This document shows, piece by piece, positions 49,980-57,219 of a DNA stretch of 64,000 nt (position 1 is the first letter of the stretch; every line of letters starts with the position of its first letter). Below the pieces are notes generated by a model that had not been told where the DNA came from, searched no databases, and was given only the letters and a program-made list of their open reading frames with translations. Both the position numbers and the translations under genes were made by a program. Origin of the DNA: Microlunatus flavus (GTDB lineage Bacteria > Actinomycetota > Actinomycetes > Propionibacteriales > Propionibacteriaceae); NCBI RefSeq assembly GCF_900110855.1, contig NZ_FOFA01000001.1, positions 372,001 to 436,000 on the forward strand, written 5' to 3'.

Positions 49980-50846
49980 GTGACGCGCGTCCGTTCCTGG
50001 GGGCTCGGCCTGCTCGGTCTCGTGGTCCTGGGCGTGGTGTGGGAGGTCTACAAGGCGGTCGGCCCGGACGCCGGGGTCAAGCTCGGCGACCGCCTCGTGC
50101 TGCCGCGCACGAGCGACCGGGCGATGCCGCACCTGTGGGACATCGCGTCGCGCCTCACCGAACCCGCCCTCGGCCGCTCCGGCGCCCCGCTGTGGGAGGT
50201 CGTCGGGCAGGCGTGCCTGTTCACGCTCAAGATCGCCGCGATCGGGTGGGTCGTCGGCGTGGTCGTCGGGCTGCTGCTCGCCCTGCTGATGCAGCGGTTC
50301 CGCCTGGCCGAGGCCGCGGTGCTGCCCTGGGTCGTGCTGAGCCAGACCGTCCCGCTGATCGCGATCGCCCCGCTCGTGCGGCGCTGGGGCTCGCAGCTGC
50401 GGATCGGCAGCTGGGCCTGGGACAGCCAGGACTCGGTCGCGGTCATCGCGGCCTACCTGGCCTTCTTCCCCGTCGCCGTCGGCATGCTGCGCGGGCTCAA
50501 GGCGCCCGACGCGACGCACCTCGACCTGATGCGGACGTACGGCGTCGGCTGGCGGACCACCCTGCTGCGCCTGCGGCTCCCCGCCAGCGTGCCGTTCCTG
50601 CTGCCGGCGCTCCGGCTCGCGGCGGCCGCGGCCGTCATCGGCACGGTGGTCGCGGAGGTGTCGATCGGCCTGCGCGGCGGCATCGGGCGGCTCGTCATCG
50701 AGTACGCCCAGGCCGCCGGCGGCGACCCGGCCAAGCCGTGGGCCCCGATCCTCGGCGCGATCGTCGTCGGCCTCGTGGCGGCCGGGTTCGTGGCGCTGCT
50801 CGGGCTGAGCCTGAAGACGTACCGACGAGGAGAGGTGGGCGCGTGA
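49980..50846 (+). CDS. ABC transporter permease, nitrate/taurine/pyrimidine type (1)
   Basis: The 288-aa permease of the SsuC/TauC/ThiX-like family has six helices and the coupling loop LDLMRTYGVGWRTTLLRLRLPASVPFLLPALRLA. The GTG start comes just after the LLM stop. It belongs to an operon with an ATPase, a second, different permease and a binding protein, all linked by GTGA overlaps. The transporter probably takes up a pyrimidine base, dihydropyrimidine or hydantoin-like compound. Confidence 0.87.
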   Translation: MTRVRSWGLGLLGLVVLGVVWEVYKAVGPDAGVKLGDRLVLPRTSDRAMPHLWDIASRLTEPALGRSGAPLWEVVGQACLFTLKIAAIGWVVGVVVGLLLALLMQRFRLAEAAVLPWVVLSQTVPLIAIAPLVRRWGSQLRIGSWAWDSQDSVAVIAAYLAFFPVAVGMLRGLKAPDATHLDLMRTYGVGWRTTLLRLRLPASVPFLLPALRLAAAAAVIGTVVAEVSIGLRGGIGRLVIEYAQAAGGDPAKPWAPILGAIVVGLVAAGFVALLGLSLKTYRRGEVGA

Positions 50847-51694
50847 CCGCGGCCGAGACCCGCACGAGCACCACTGCTACCCACGCATCGGCGCCGACGC
50901 CGGCCGTGCACGTCGCCGGGCTCGACCGGGTGTTCACGAGCAAGCAGGGCAGCGTGACGGCGCTGAGCGGGGTCGACCTCGACGTGGCGCCGGGCGAGTT
51001 CGTCTCGCTCATCGGGCCCAGCGGCTGCGGCAAGAGCACGCTGCTGCGCCTGATCGGCGACCTCGACCAGGCGACGTCCGGCACGTTGGAGGTGTTCGGC
51101 AAGAGGGCCCGCCAGGCCCGGCTCGACCAGGACTACGGCATCGCGTTCCAGCAGGCGGGGCTGCTCCCCTGGCGGACCGTCGCCAAGAACATCGAGCTGC
51201 CGCTCGCCCTGCACAAGGTGGGCAAGGCCGACCGCGAGGCGCGGGTGCGCGAGCTCGTCGAGCTCATCGGGCTGGGCGACTTCGCCGGCTCCTACCCCGA
51301 CCAGCTCTCCGGCGGCATGCAGCAGCGGGTCGCGATCGCCCGCGCGCTCGCCGAACGTCCGCGGCTGCTGCTCATGGACGAGCCGTTCGGCGCGCTGGAC
51401 GAGATGACGCGCGAGCGCATGCAGAACGAGCTGGTCCGCATCAGCGCCGAGACCGGCGCCGCCGTCGTCTTCGTCACCCACTCGATCCCGGAGGCGGTGT
51501 TCCTGTCCGACCGGGTGGTCGTCATGTCCCCGCGGCCCGGGCGGATCGTCGACGTCGTGGACGTCCGGCTGCCCGGCACCGGCCGCGACGACGCGCTGCG
51601 CGAGGACCAGGCGTTCTTCGACGCGGTCGCCGCCGTCCGCGAGGCCCTGCACGGCGCTCCGCCGCCCGCCGCTCGTGGCGTGGAGAACCGGTGA
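50843..51694 (+). CDS. ABC transporter ATP-binding protein
   Basis: The 283-aa ATPase has Walker A GPSGCGKST, Q-loop FQQAGLLPWRTV, signature LSGGMQQR, Walker B LLLMDEPFGALDE and the His-loop FVTHSIPEAV. It belongs to the nitrate/sulfonate/taurine-type subfamily. GTG 50843 overlaps the preceding permease, and its stop overlaps the following one, so three transporter genes are coupled. Confidence 0.93.
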   Translation: MTAAETRTSTTATHASAPTPAVHVAGLDRVFTSKQGSVTALSGVDLDVAPGEFVSLIGPSGCGKSTLLRLIGDLDQATSGTLEVFGKRARQARLDQDYGIAFQQAGLLPWRTVAKNIELPLALHKVGKADREARVRELVELIGLGDFAGSYPDQLSGGMQQRVAIARALAERPRLLLMDEPFGALDEMTRERMQNELVRISAETGAAVVFVTHSIPEAVFLSDRVVVMSPRPGRIVDVVDVRLPGTGRDDALREDQAFFDAVAAVREALHGAPPPAARGVENR

Positions 51695-52539
51695 CCGCCA
51701 CGGCGGAGGCCCCGGCGCCCGTCGACGGCGTGCCGGCCGGCACGCCCACGGTCCCCAGCCGGGTGCTCGCGCCCGGCCGCTCGGCGTTGACCGTCGCCGC
51801 GCCGATCGCCCTCGGCGTCGTGCTCGTCGGGCTCTGGCAGCTGCTGGTCACCGCCCTCGACATCGACCCGTACGTCGTCCCCGCGCCCTCGGCGATCCTG
51901 GCCGAGCTGGGCGACAACCTCGGCTCCGTCACCTCCGGCGCCCTGCACACGGGGGCGAACGCGCTGCTCGGCCTCGTGATCGGCACCGTCGTGGCCGTCG
52001 TCGCGGCGGTGCTGGCCAGCGTGGTCAAGGTCCTGGACTCCCTCGCCGCGCCCGTCGTCGCCGCCCTGTCGGTGATGCCCATCGTCGCTCTCGCGCCGGT
52101 GCTCTACACGCTCTACGGCGCCAGCGTCGAGACCGCGCGCGTGCTCGTCGCCGCCCTCGCCGTGCTCATCCCCGTCTACGTCAACACGCTCCGCGGCCTG
52201 CGCCAGACCCGCGCCGTGCACCGCGACCTGATGCGCGCGTACGCGGCGACCCCGGCCCAGCAGCAGTGGGCCGTCACCCTGCCGACGGCGGCGCCGTACC
52301 TGTTCACCGGCCTGCGCATCGCGTCCTCGCTCGCCGTCATCTCCGCGCTCGTGGCGGAGTACTTCGGCGGTCCCATCGGCGGGCTCGGCAAGTCGATCAC
52401 CTCCGCCGCGTCGTCGAGCAACTACCCGCTCGCCTGGGCGTACGTGCTCGGCGCGATCGTGCTCGGCCTCGTCTTCTACTGCGTCGCGCTCCTCGTCGAG
52501 AGGGTCGCGACGCGCCACCAGCCCGGGGCGACGACGTAG
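51691..52539 (+). CDS. ABC transporter permease, nitrate/taurine/pyrimidine type (2)
   Basis: The 282-aa permease has six helices, an acidic, Ala-rich N-terminal tail, and the coupling loop RDLMRAYAATPAQQQWAVTLPTAAPYLFTGLRIA. It differs from the permease at 49980, so the channel is probably a heterodimer around a shared ATPase. GTG 51691 overlaps the ATPase stop by 4 bp. Confidence 0.9.
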   Translation: MTATAEAPAPVDGVPAGTPTVPSRVLAPGRSALTVAAPIALGVVLVGLWQLLVTALDIDPYVVPAPSAILAELGDNLGSVTSGALHTGANALLGLVIGTVVAVVAAVLASVVKVLDSLAAPVVAALSVMPIVALAPVLYTLYGASVETARVLVAALAVLIPVYVNTLRGLRQTRAVHRDLMRAYAATPAQQQWAVTLPTAAPYLFTGLRIASSLAVISALVAEYFGGPIGGLGKSITSAASSSNYPLAWAYVLGAIVLGLVFYCVALLVERVATRHQPGATT

Positions 52540-52587
52540 CGCCCTGACCCAGGCAGCACCCACACCACCACGAGGATGGAGGAGCCG

Positions 52588-53763
52588 ATGGGCTCACCGA
52601 AGATCACCCGCCGGACGATGCTCGGCCGAACCGGGCTCGCGGCGGCCGCCGTCGGGCTCACGCTCGCCGGCTGCGGCTCCTCGGGCGACGCCGCGCCGGG
52701 CGCGAGCGCGTCCGGCAGCGGCGAGGCGTCGCTCACCCCGGTCAAGCTGCAGCTGCAGTGGGTCGCGCAGGCGCAGTTCGCCGGCTACTACGCCGCGCTC
52801 GACCAGGGTTACTACAAGGAGCAGGGCCTCGACGTGTCGATCGTCGAGGGCGGGCCCGACATCGTCCCGCAGGACGTGCTGTCGGCCGGCGACGTGGACT
52901 ACGCGATCTCGTGGGTGCCCAAGGTGCTCGGCTCGATCGAGAAGGGCGCCAAGATCACCAACGTCGCCCAGATCTTCGAGCGCAGCGGGACGACGCAGAT
53001 CTCGTTCAAGAGCAAGGGCATCACCTCACCCGCCGACCTCAAGGGCAAGAACGTCGGCAGCTGGGGCTACGGGAACGAGTGGGAGCTCTTCGCCGGCATG
53101 CAGAAGGCGGGCGTGGCCGTCGGCGACATCAAGCTCGTGCAGCAGGCCTTCGACATGAACGGCTTCCTCGCCGGCGACATCGACGCGGCGCAGGCGATGA
53201 CCTACAACGAGTACGCGCAGGTGCTGGAGTCGGAGAACCCGGACACGGGGCAGCTCTACACGCCGGCCGACCTCAACGTGATCAGCTGGAACGACGTCGG
53301 CACGAACATGCTGCAGGACGCGATCTGGGCCAACTCGGAGAAGCTGAGCAGCGACACCGCCTACCAGGACCAGACGACCAAGTTCATCAAGGCGTCGATC
53401 AAGGGCTGGGTGTACGCCCGCGACAACGCCCAGGCCGCCGCCGACGTCGTCACGAACGCCGGCTCCCAGCTCGGCAAGAGCCACCAGCTGTGGCAGACGA
53501 ACGAGGTCAACAAGCTGATCTGGCCGTCCACGAGCGGCGGCATCGGCATGATCAGCGACGTCGCCTGGAGCCGGACGGTCGGCATCGCCAAGGGCACCAA
53601 GAACGAGACGGGCGCGACGATCATCAGCGCCGACCCGCCCGAGACCGCCAAGAACATGACCTACGTCGAGAAGGCGCTCACCGAGCTGAAGTCCGAGGGC
53701 GTCGACGTCGAGGGCAAGGGCTTCACCCCCGTCACCGTGACGCTGGAGAAGGGCGGCGCCTGA
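52588..53763 (+). CDS. NMT1/THI5-like substrate-binding lipoprotein
   Basis: The 391-aa protein has a Tat-type signal (KITRRTMLGRTG) and lipobox TLAGC with C29. The mature part has the NMT1/THI5 fold: LQLQWVAQAQFAGYYAALDQGYYKEQGLDVSIVEGG and KGKNVGSWGYGNEW. Family members bind hydroxymethylpyrimidine, pyrimidines or sulfonates, which fits the surrounding degradation genes. ATG 52588 has a strong GGAGG; an upstream ATG at 52576 lies before this RBS. A 23-bp palindrome follows the stop. Confidence 0.88.
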   Translation: MGSPKITRRTMLGRTGLAAAAVGLTLAGCGSSGDAAPGASASGSGEASLTPVKLQLQWVAQAQFAGYYAALDQGYYKEQGLDVSIVEGGPDIVPQDVLSAGDVDYAISWVPKVLGSIEKGAKITNVAQIFERSGTTQISFKSKGITSPADLKGKNVGSWGYGNEWELFAGMQKAGVAVGDIKLVQQAFDMNGFLAGDIDAAQAMTYNEYAQVLESENPDTGQLYTPADLNVISWNDVGTNMLQDAIWANSEKLSSDTAYQDQTTKFIKASIKGWVYARDNAQAAADVVTNAGSQLGKSHQLWQTNEVNKLIWPSTSGGIGMISDVAWSRTVGIAKGTKNETGATIISADPPETAKNMTYVEKALTELKSEGVDVEGKGFTPVTVTLEKGGA

Positions 53764-53774
53764 GGGTTCCGCTG

Positions 53775-53823
53775 AACTTCTGTGCGGTTGACCACCTCAT
53801 AGGTGGTCAACCGCACAGAAGTT
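53775..53823. repeat. Perfect 23-bp palindrome with CAT loop
   Basis: The left arm (53775-53797) begins AACTTCTGTGCGGTTGACC and is perfectly mirrored at 53801-53823 around a 3-nt CAT loop. It starts 11 bp after the binding-protein stop and ends 3 bp before the UDG-fold gene's -10 box. It is likely a terminator or REP-like element; a second, degenerate copy lies at 35979-36013. Confidence 0.85.
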
Positions 53824-53826
53824 TCG

Positions 53827-53832
53827 TAGCGT
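53827..53832 (+). promoter_or_regulatory. -10 box of leaderless promoter (UDG-fold gene)
   Basis: TAGCGT ends 7 nt before the GTG at 53840. The palindrome at 53775-53823 occupies its -35 region. Confidence 0.55.
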
Positions 53833-53839
53833 CGGTGAG

Positions 53840-54487
53840 GTGACGGCAGGCCCTCGCGCGCACGCCGACCCTGCCTTCCTCGCGGCCAGGCTCGCCCGCC
53901 TCGAGGAACCGCACGTCGCCGGCCTGAACGCCCTCGCTGAGCAGATCGAGCGCACCACCCGCCGGCCCGCGCCGCGGGTCGACCCCGACTCGGGCGGCAC
54001 GGGCGCGCGCGTCCTGCTGCTGCTCGAGACGCCGTCGGTCGCCGGCACGTACGGCTCCGGGCTCATCTCGCTCGACAACGACGACGCGACCGCCGCGAAC
54101 CTCCTCCGCGCGGTCGAGGCGTCCGGGCTCGCCCGCACCGACCTCGTCGTCTGGAACGCGGTGCCGTGGTTCGTCGGGACGGCGGAGCGCGGCGTCGCAC
54201 CGAGCGCCGGCGAGCTGCGGCTGGGCCAGACCTGGCTGGTCCCCTTCCTCACCCTGCTGCCCCGGCTCGAGGTCGTCGTGGCCCTGGGGCGCAGCGCCCA
54301 GGCGGCGGTCACCCACCTCTCCACGGCGACCCCGGCGCTGGGCGGGCGACGGTTCACGGTGCTGCTCGCCCCGCACCCGAGCCAGCGCGTCTACAACCGG
54401 CCGGGGTACGAGGGCCGGGAGCGCGTGCACGCCGCGCTCGCCGAGGCCGCCGGCGTCCTGCGCCCACCCGGGGGTCAGGGCCGCTGA
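53840..54487 (+). CDS. Uracil-DNA glycosylase superfamily protein
   Basis: The 215-aa protein has the UDG-like motifs VLLLLETPSVAGTYGSG (motif 1 region), NDDATAANLLRAVEASGL, LVVWNAVPWFVG and the C-terminal LLAPHPSQRVYNRPG with the H-P-S motif. The catalytic Asp/Asn of true UDGs is not at its usual place in the GETPG-like loop (here LETPS), so activity is uncertain. The GTG is leaderless. It interrupts the pyrimidine cluster, but its own promoter and the palindrome suggest it is independent of the transporter operon. Confidence 0.75.
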   Translation: MTAGPRAHADPAFLAARLARLEEPHVAGLNALAEQIERTTRRPAPRVDPDSGGTGARVLLLLETPSVAGTYGSGLISLDNDDATAANLLRAVEASGLARTDLVVWNAVPWFVGTAERGVAPSAGELRLGQTWLVPFLTLLPRLEVVVALGRSAQAAVTHLSTATPALGGRRFTVLLAPHPSQRVYNRPGYEGRERVHAALAEAAGVLRPPGGQGR

Positions 54488-54501
54488 CGCAGGATGGGCG
54501 C

Positions 54502-55251
54502 ATGGCCACCATCTGCATCACCGGCGCGACCGACGGCATCGGTCTCGCGACCACGGAACGCCTCCTCGCGGCCGGGCACCGCGTCCTCGTCCACGCCCGG
54601 AGCGAGGAGCGCGGCGCCGCCGTCGTCGACCGGCTGGAGGGCGACGCCGTCCTCGTCACCGGAGACCTCGCCTCGCTCGCCGAGGTCGAGGGGCTGGCGA
54701 CGCAGGTCCGTGAGCAGGGCCCGCTCGACGTACTCGTGAACAACGCCGGCGTCTGGGTGCGGGGCAGCACGCCACCCACCAGTGTCGACGGCTTCGAGAC
54801 GACGTTCGCCGTCAACGTCCTCGCGCCGCACCTGCTCACCGCCCGCCTGGCCGAGCACCTGACCGGCCGGGTGCTCTTCCTCGGCTCCGGCATGGCCGGC
54901 AGCGGTCACCCGGACCCGGCCGACCCAGGCGCGAAGACCGACCCGAGCCGGGCGTACGCCGACAGCAAGGCCGCCGACGTCCTGCTGGCGAACGCCTGGA
55001 GCCGTCGCCTCCCCACGATCGGTTCCGCCGTCGTCGACCCGGGCTGGGTCAAGACCAAGCTCGCCTCCGCCGGCGCCCCCGGAACCGTCGACACCTCGGC
55101 CGACTCGCTCACCTACCTGTGCACGGAGGCCGACCTCGACCAGGGCCTCTACTGGCGCGGGCGCCGCACGATCACGGTTCCGAAGCACCTGCGCGACGAC
55201 GCGTACGCCGACGCCCTCGCGGCGACGTGCGACCGGCTGGCCGGGGCGTGA
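54502..55251 (+). CDS. SDR-family oxidoreductase, short-chain dehydrogenase
   Basis: The 249-aa SDR has the cofactor motif TGATDGIGLAT, LVNNAGVWV and YADSK as the active-site Tyr/Lys. The expected catalytic Ser lies in FLGSGMAGS. It resembles retinol-dehydrogenase- or WWOX-like SDRs. ATG 54502 follows the UDG-fold gene by 14 bp, and a CAGGAT box 6 nt upstream may give a separate leaderless transcript. The substrate is unknown. Confidence 0.82.
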   Translation: MATICITGATDGIGLATTERLLAAGHRVLVHARSEERGAAVVDRLEGDAVLVTGDLASLAEVEGLATQVREQGPLDVLVNNAGVWVRGSTPPTSVDGFETTFAVNVLAPHLLTARLAEHLTGRVLFLGSGMAGSGHPDPADPGAKTDPSRAYADSKAADVLLANAWSRRLPTIGSAVVDPGWVKTKLASAGAPGTVDTSADSLTYLCTEADLDQGLYWRGRRTITVPKHLRDDAYADALAATCDRLAGA

Positions 55252-55330
55252 ACCGTCCGGCGTCAGCCGTAAACGACCCGTAACGGGACGTGGCTGTCCG
55301 ACGGCTGTCCATAGGGCGAGAATGCGCAGC

Positions 55331-56722
55331 ATGACGGTCACCGACCCGGACATCACGCAGGCGCAGCTGGCGTACGGCACGAAGGTCGTGGCCGTCGAGC
55401 CCGGCGGCGTCGAGCCGATCCCCGAGGGGGAGCGGCACGGGCGGCCGGTGCAGCTGCTGTGGACCTGGGCCTCGCCGAACTTCGAGTTCGCGACCATCGC
55501 CGTCGGCATCCTCAGCGTGCTCGCGTTCGGGCTGACGTTCTGGCAGGCGGTCGGGGCGATCGTGCTCGGCACCCTGCTGGGCTCGGTGTCGCTCGGCGTG
55601 CTGTCGACGTGGGGCCCGCGCGAGGGCCTGGCGCAGATGGTGCTGAGCCGGACCGCGTTCGGCTACCGCGGCAACGTCCTCCCCGCCGGCCTCAACGCGC
55701 TCACCGCCGGCATCGGCTGGTTCGCGGTCAACAGCATCAGCGGCGCGCTCGCCCTGAACGCGCTGACCGGCCTGCCGGCCTTCGTCTCCCTCGTGATCGT
55801 CGTCGCCGCCCAGCTGGTCGTCGCCTTCTTCGGCCACAACCTCGTGCACGCCTTCGAGCGCTACGCCTTCCCCGTGCTGGCGATCATCTTCGTCATCGGC
55901 TCGGTCATCGTCCTGTCGCACGCCAACCCCGGCGCACCGGCGATGGACGGCCCGCCGCCGCTCGGCGGGTTCCTCATCACCGCCGGCGCCGCGTTCGGCT
56001 ACGCCGCCGGCTGGAACCCGTACTCCTCCGACTACACGCGCTACCTGCCCAAGGCGACGAAGCGGCTCCCGATCGCGCTGTTCGCCGGGCTCGGCTGCTT
56101 CCTGTCCTGCTGCCTGCTCGAGATCGCCGGCGCCGCGGTCGTCACCGCCGGGCAGACCGAGGTCAACCCGTCGTCGTTCACGGCCCTGCTGCCCTCGTTC
56201 CTCGGCAAGCTCACGCTGCTCGCCGTCTGCCTCGGCGCCGTCGCGGCCAACGTGCTGAACGTCTACTCCGGCGCCATGTCCTTCATGGCCCTCGGCGTCA
56301 GGCTCGGGCTCAAGCAGGCGCGCGCGGTCGTCGCCGTGGTGTTCGGGATCCTCGGCCTGGTCGTCGCCAGCTTCGGCCTGCGCAACGCCGGCGCCAGCTA
56401 CGAGGCGTTCCTGCTCGTGATCGCGTACTGGATCGCCCCGTGGCTCGGGGTCGTGTACGCCGACCGGCTGCTGCGGCGCGGCCAGGAGATCGCCGTCGTC
56501 GCCCAGGACACGGCGCACCGCAACCTGGCCGGCGTCGTCGCGATGGTCCTCGGCCTCGTCGTCTCCATCCCGCTGTTCTCCAACCAGGAGCTCTACACCG
56601 GCCCCGTGCCCAAGGCCAACGGGAACGCCGGCGACCTCACCGCCCTCGTCGGGTTCGTCGTGGCCGCGGTGGCGTACGTGCTGCTGTTCCGGGCGCTCGG
56701 CCGCCGTAAGGTCGCCGCGTGA
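55331..56722 (+). CDS. NCS1-family nucleobase:cation symporter
   Basis: The 463-aa protein has about 12 helices of the NCS1 purine-cytosine permease family: VQLLWTWASPNFEFATIAVG at the first helix, GWNPYSSDYTRYLP in the conserved helix 6-7 loop, and AVCLGAVAANVLNVYSGAMSF. It should import cytosine, uracil or related bases with H+ or Na+. ATG 55331 is preferred over 55322. The stop overlaps the cytosine deaminase GTG (GTGA), so import and deamination are coupled. A GGCTGTCC direct repeat and CCCGTAACGGG palindrome in the upstream region may be regulatory. Confidence 0.9.
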   Translation: MTVTDPDITQAQLAYGTKVVAVEPGGVEPIPEGERHGRPVQLLWTWASPNFEFATIAVGILSVLAFGLTFWQAVGAIVLGTLLGSVSLGVLSTWGPREGLAQMVLSRTAFGYRGNVLPAGLNALTAGIGWFAVNSISGALALNALTGLPAFVSLVIVVAAQLVVAFFGHNLVHAFERYAFPVLAIIFVIGSVIVLSHANPGAPAMDGPPPLGGFLITAGAAFGYAAGWNPYSSDYTRYLPKATKRLPIALFAGLGCFLSCCLLEIAGAAVVTAGQTEVNPSSFTALLPSFLGKLTLLAVCLGAVAANVLNVYSGAMSFMALGVRLGLKQARAVVAVVFGILGLVVASFGLRNAGASYEAFLLVIAYWIAPWLGVVYADRLLRRGQEIAVVAQDTAHRNLAGVVAMVLGLVVSIPLFSNQELYTGPVPKANGNAGDLTALVGFVVAAVAYVLLFRALGRRKVAA

Positions 56723-57171
56723 CGCGTCCCGACGACCGCCAGCTGCTCGCCGTCGCCCTCGAGGAGGCCCGCGCGGGGCTCGCCGAGGGCGGCATCCCGA
56801 TCGGTGCCGCCCTGTTCGACGCCGAGGGGACGCTGCTCGGCCGCGGCCACAACCGGCGCGTGCAGGACGACGATCCCTCGGTGCACGGCGAGACCGACGC
56901 GTTCCGCCGGGCCGGGCGCCAGCGCAGCTACCGCGGCTCCACCATGGTCACCACGCTGTCACCGTGCTGGTTCTGCAGCGGCCTGGTGCGGCAGTTCGGC
57001 ATCAGCCGCCTCGTCGTGGGCGAGGCGCAGACGTTCCACGGCGGCCACGACTGGCTCGCCGAGCACGGAGTCGAGGTCGTCGTCCTCGACGACCCCACCT
57101 GCGTGGCGATGATGACCGACTTCATCGCCGCCAACCCCGCGCTGTGGAACGAGGACATCGGCGAGGAGTAG
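56719..57171 (+). CDS. Cytosine deaminase, yeast Fcy1-like
   Basis: The 150-aa zinc deaminase has H56-G-E58 and S81-P-C83-W-F-C86-S-G, the small (Fcy1-type) cytosine/nucleoside deaminase arrangement. The C-terminal NPALWNEDIGE resembles the closing helix of yeast cytosine deaminase. Translational coupling to the NCS1 permease supports cytosine as substrate, producing uracil for the degradation enzymes upstream or for Upp. A guanine-type deaminase is less likely. Confidence 0.87.
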   Translation: MTRPDDRQLLAVALEEARAGLAEGGIPIGAALFDAEGTLLGRGHNRRVQDDDPSVHGETDAFRRAGRQRSYRGSTMVTTLSPCWFCSGLVRQFGISRLVVGEAQTFHGGHDWLAEHGVEVVVLDDPTCVAMMTDFIAANPALWNEDIGEE

Positions 57172-57206
57172 CGCGCGGACCGACCGCCCGTGCACCTCGC
57201 TGCCCC

Positions 57207-57212
57207 TAGGGT
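57207..57212 (+). promoter_or_regulatory. -10 box of leaderless promoter (VWA gene)
   Basis: TAGGGT ends 7 nt before the GTG at 57220. Confidence 0.55.
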
Positions 57213-57219
57213 GTCGCCG

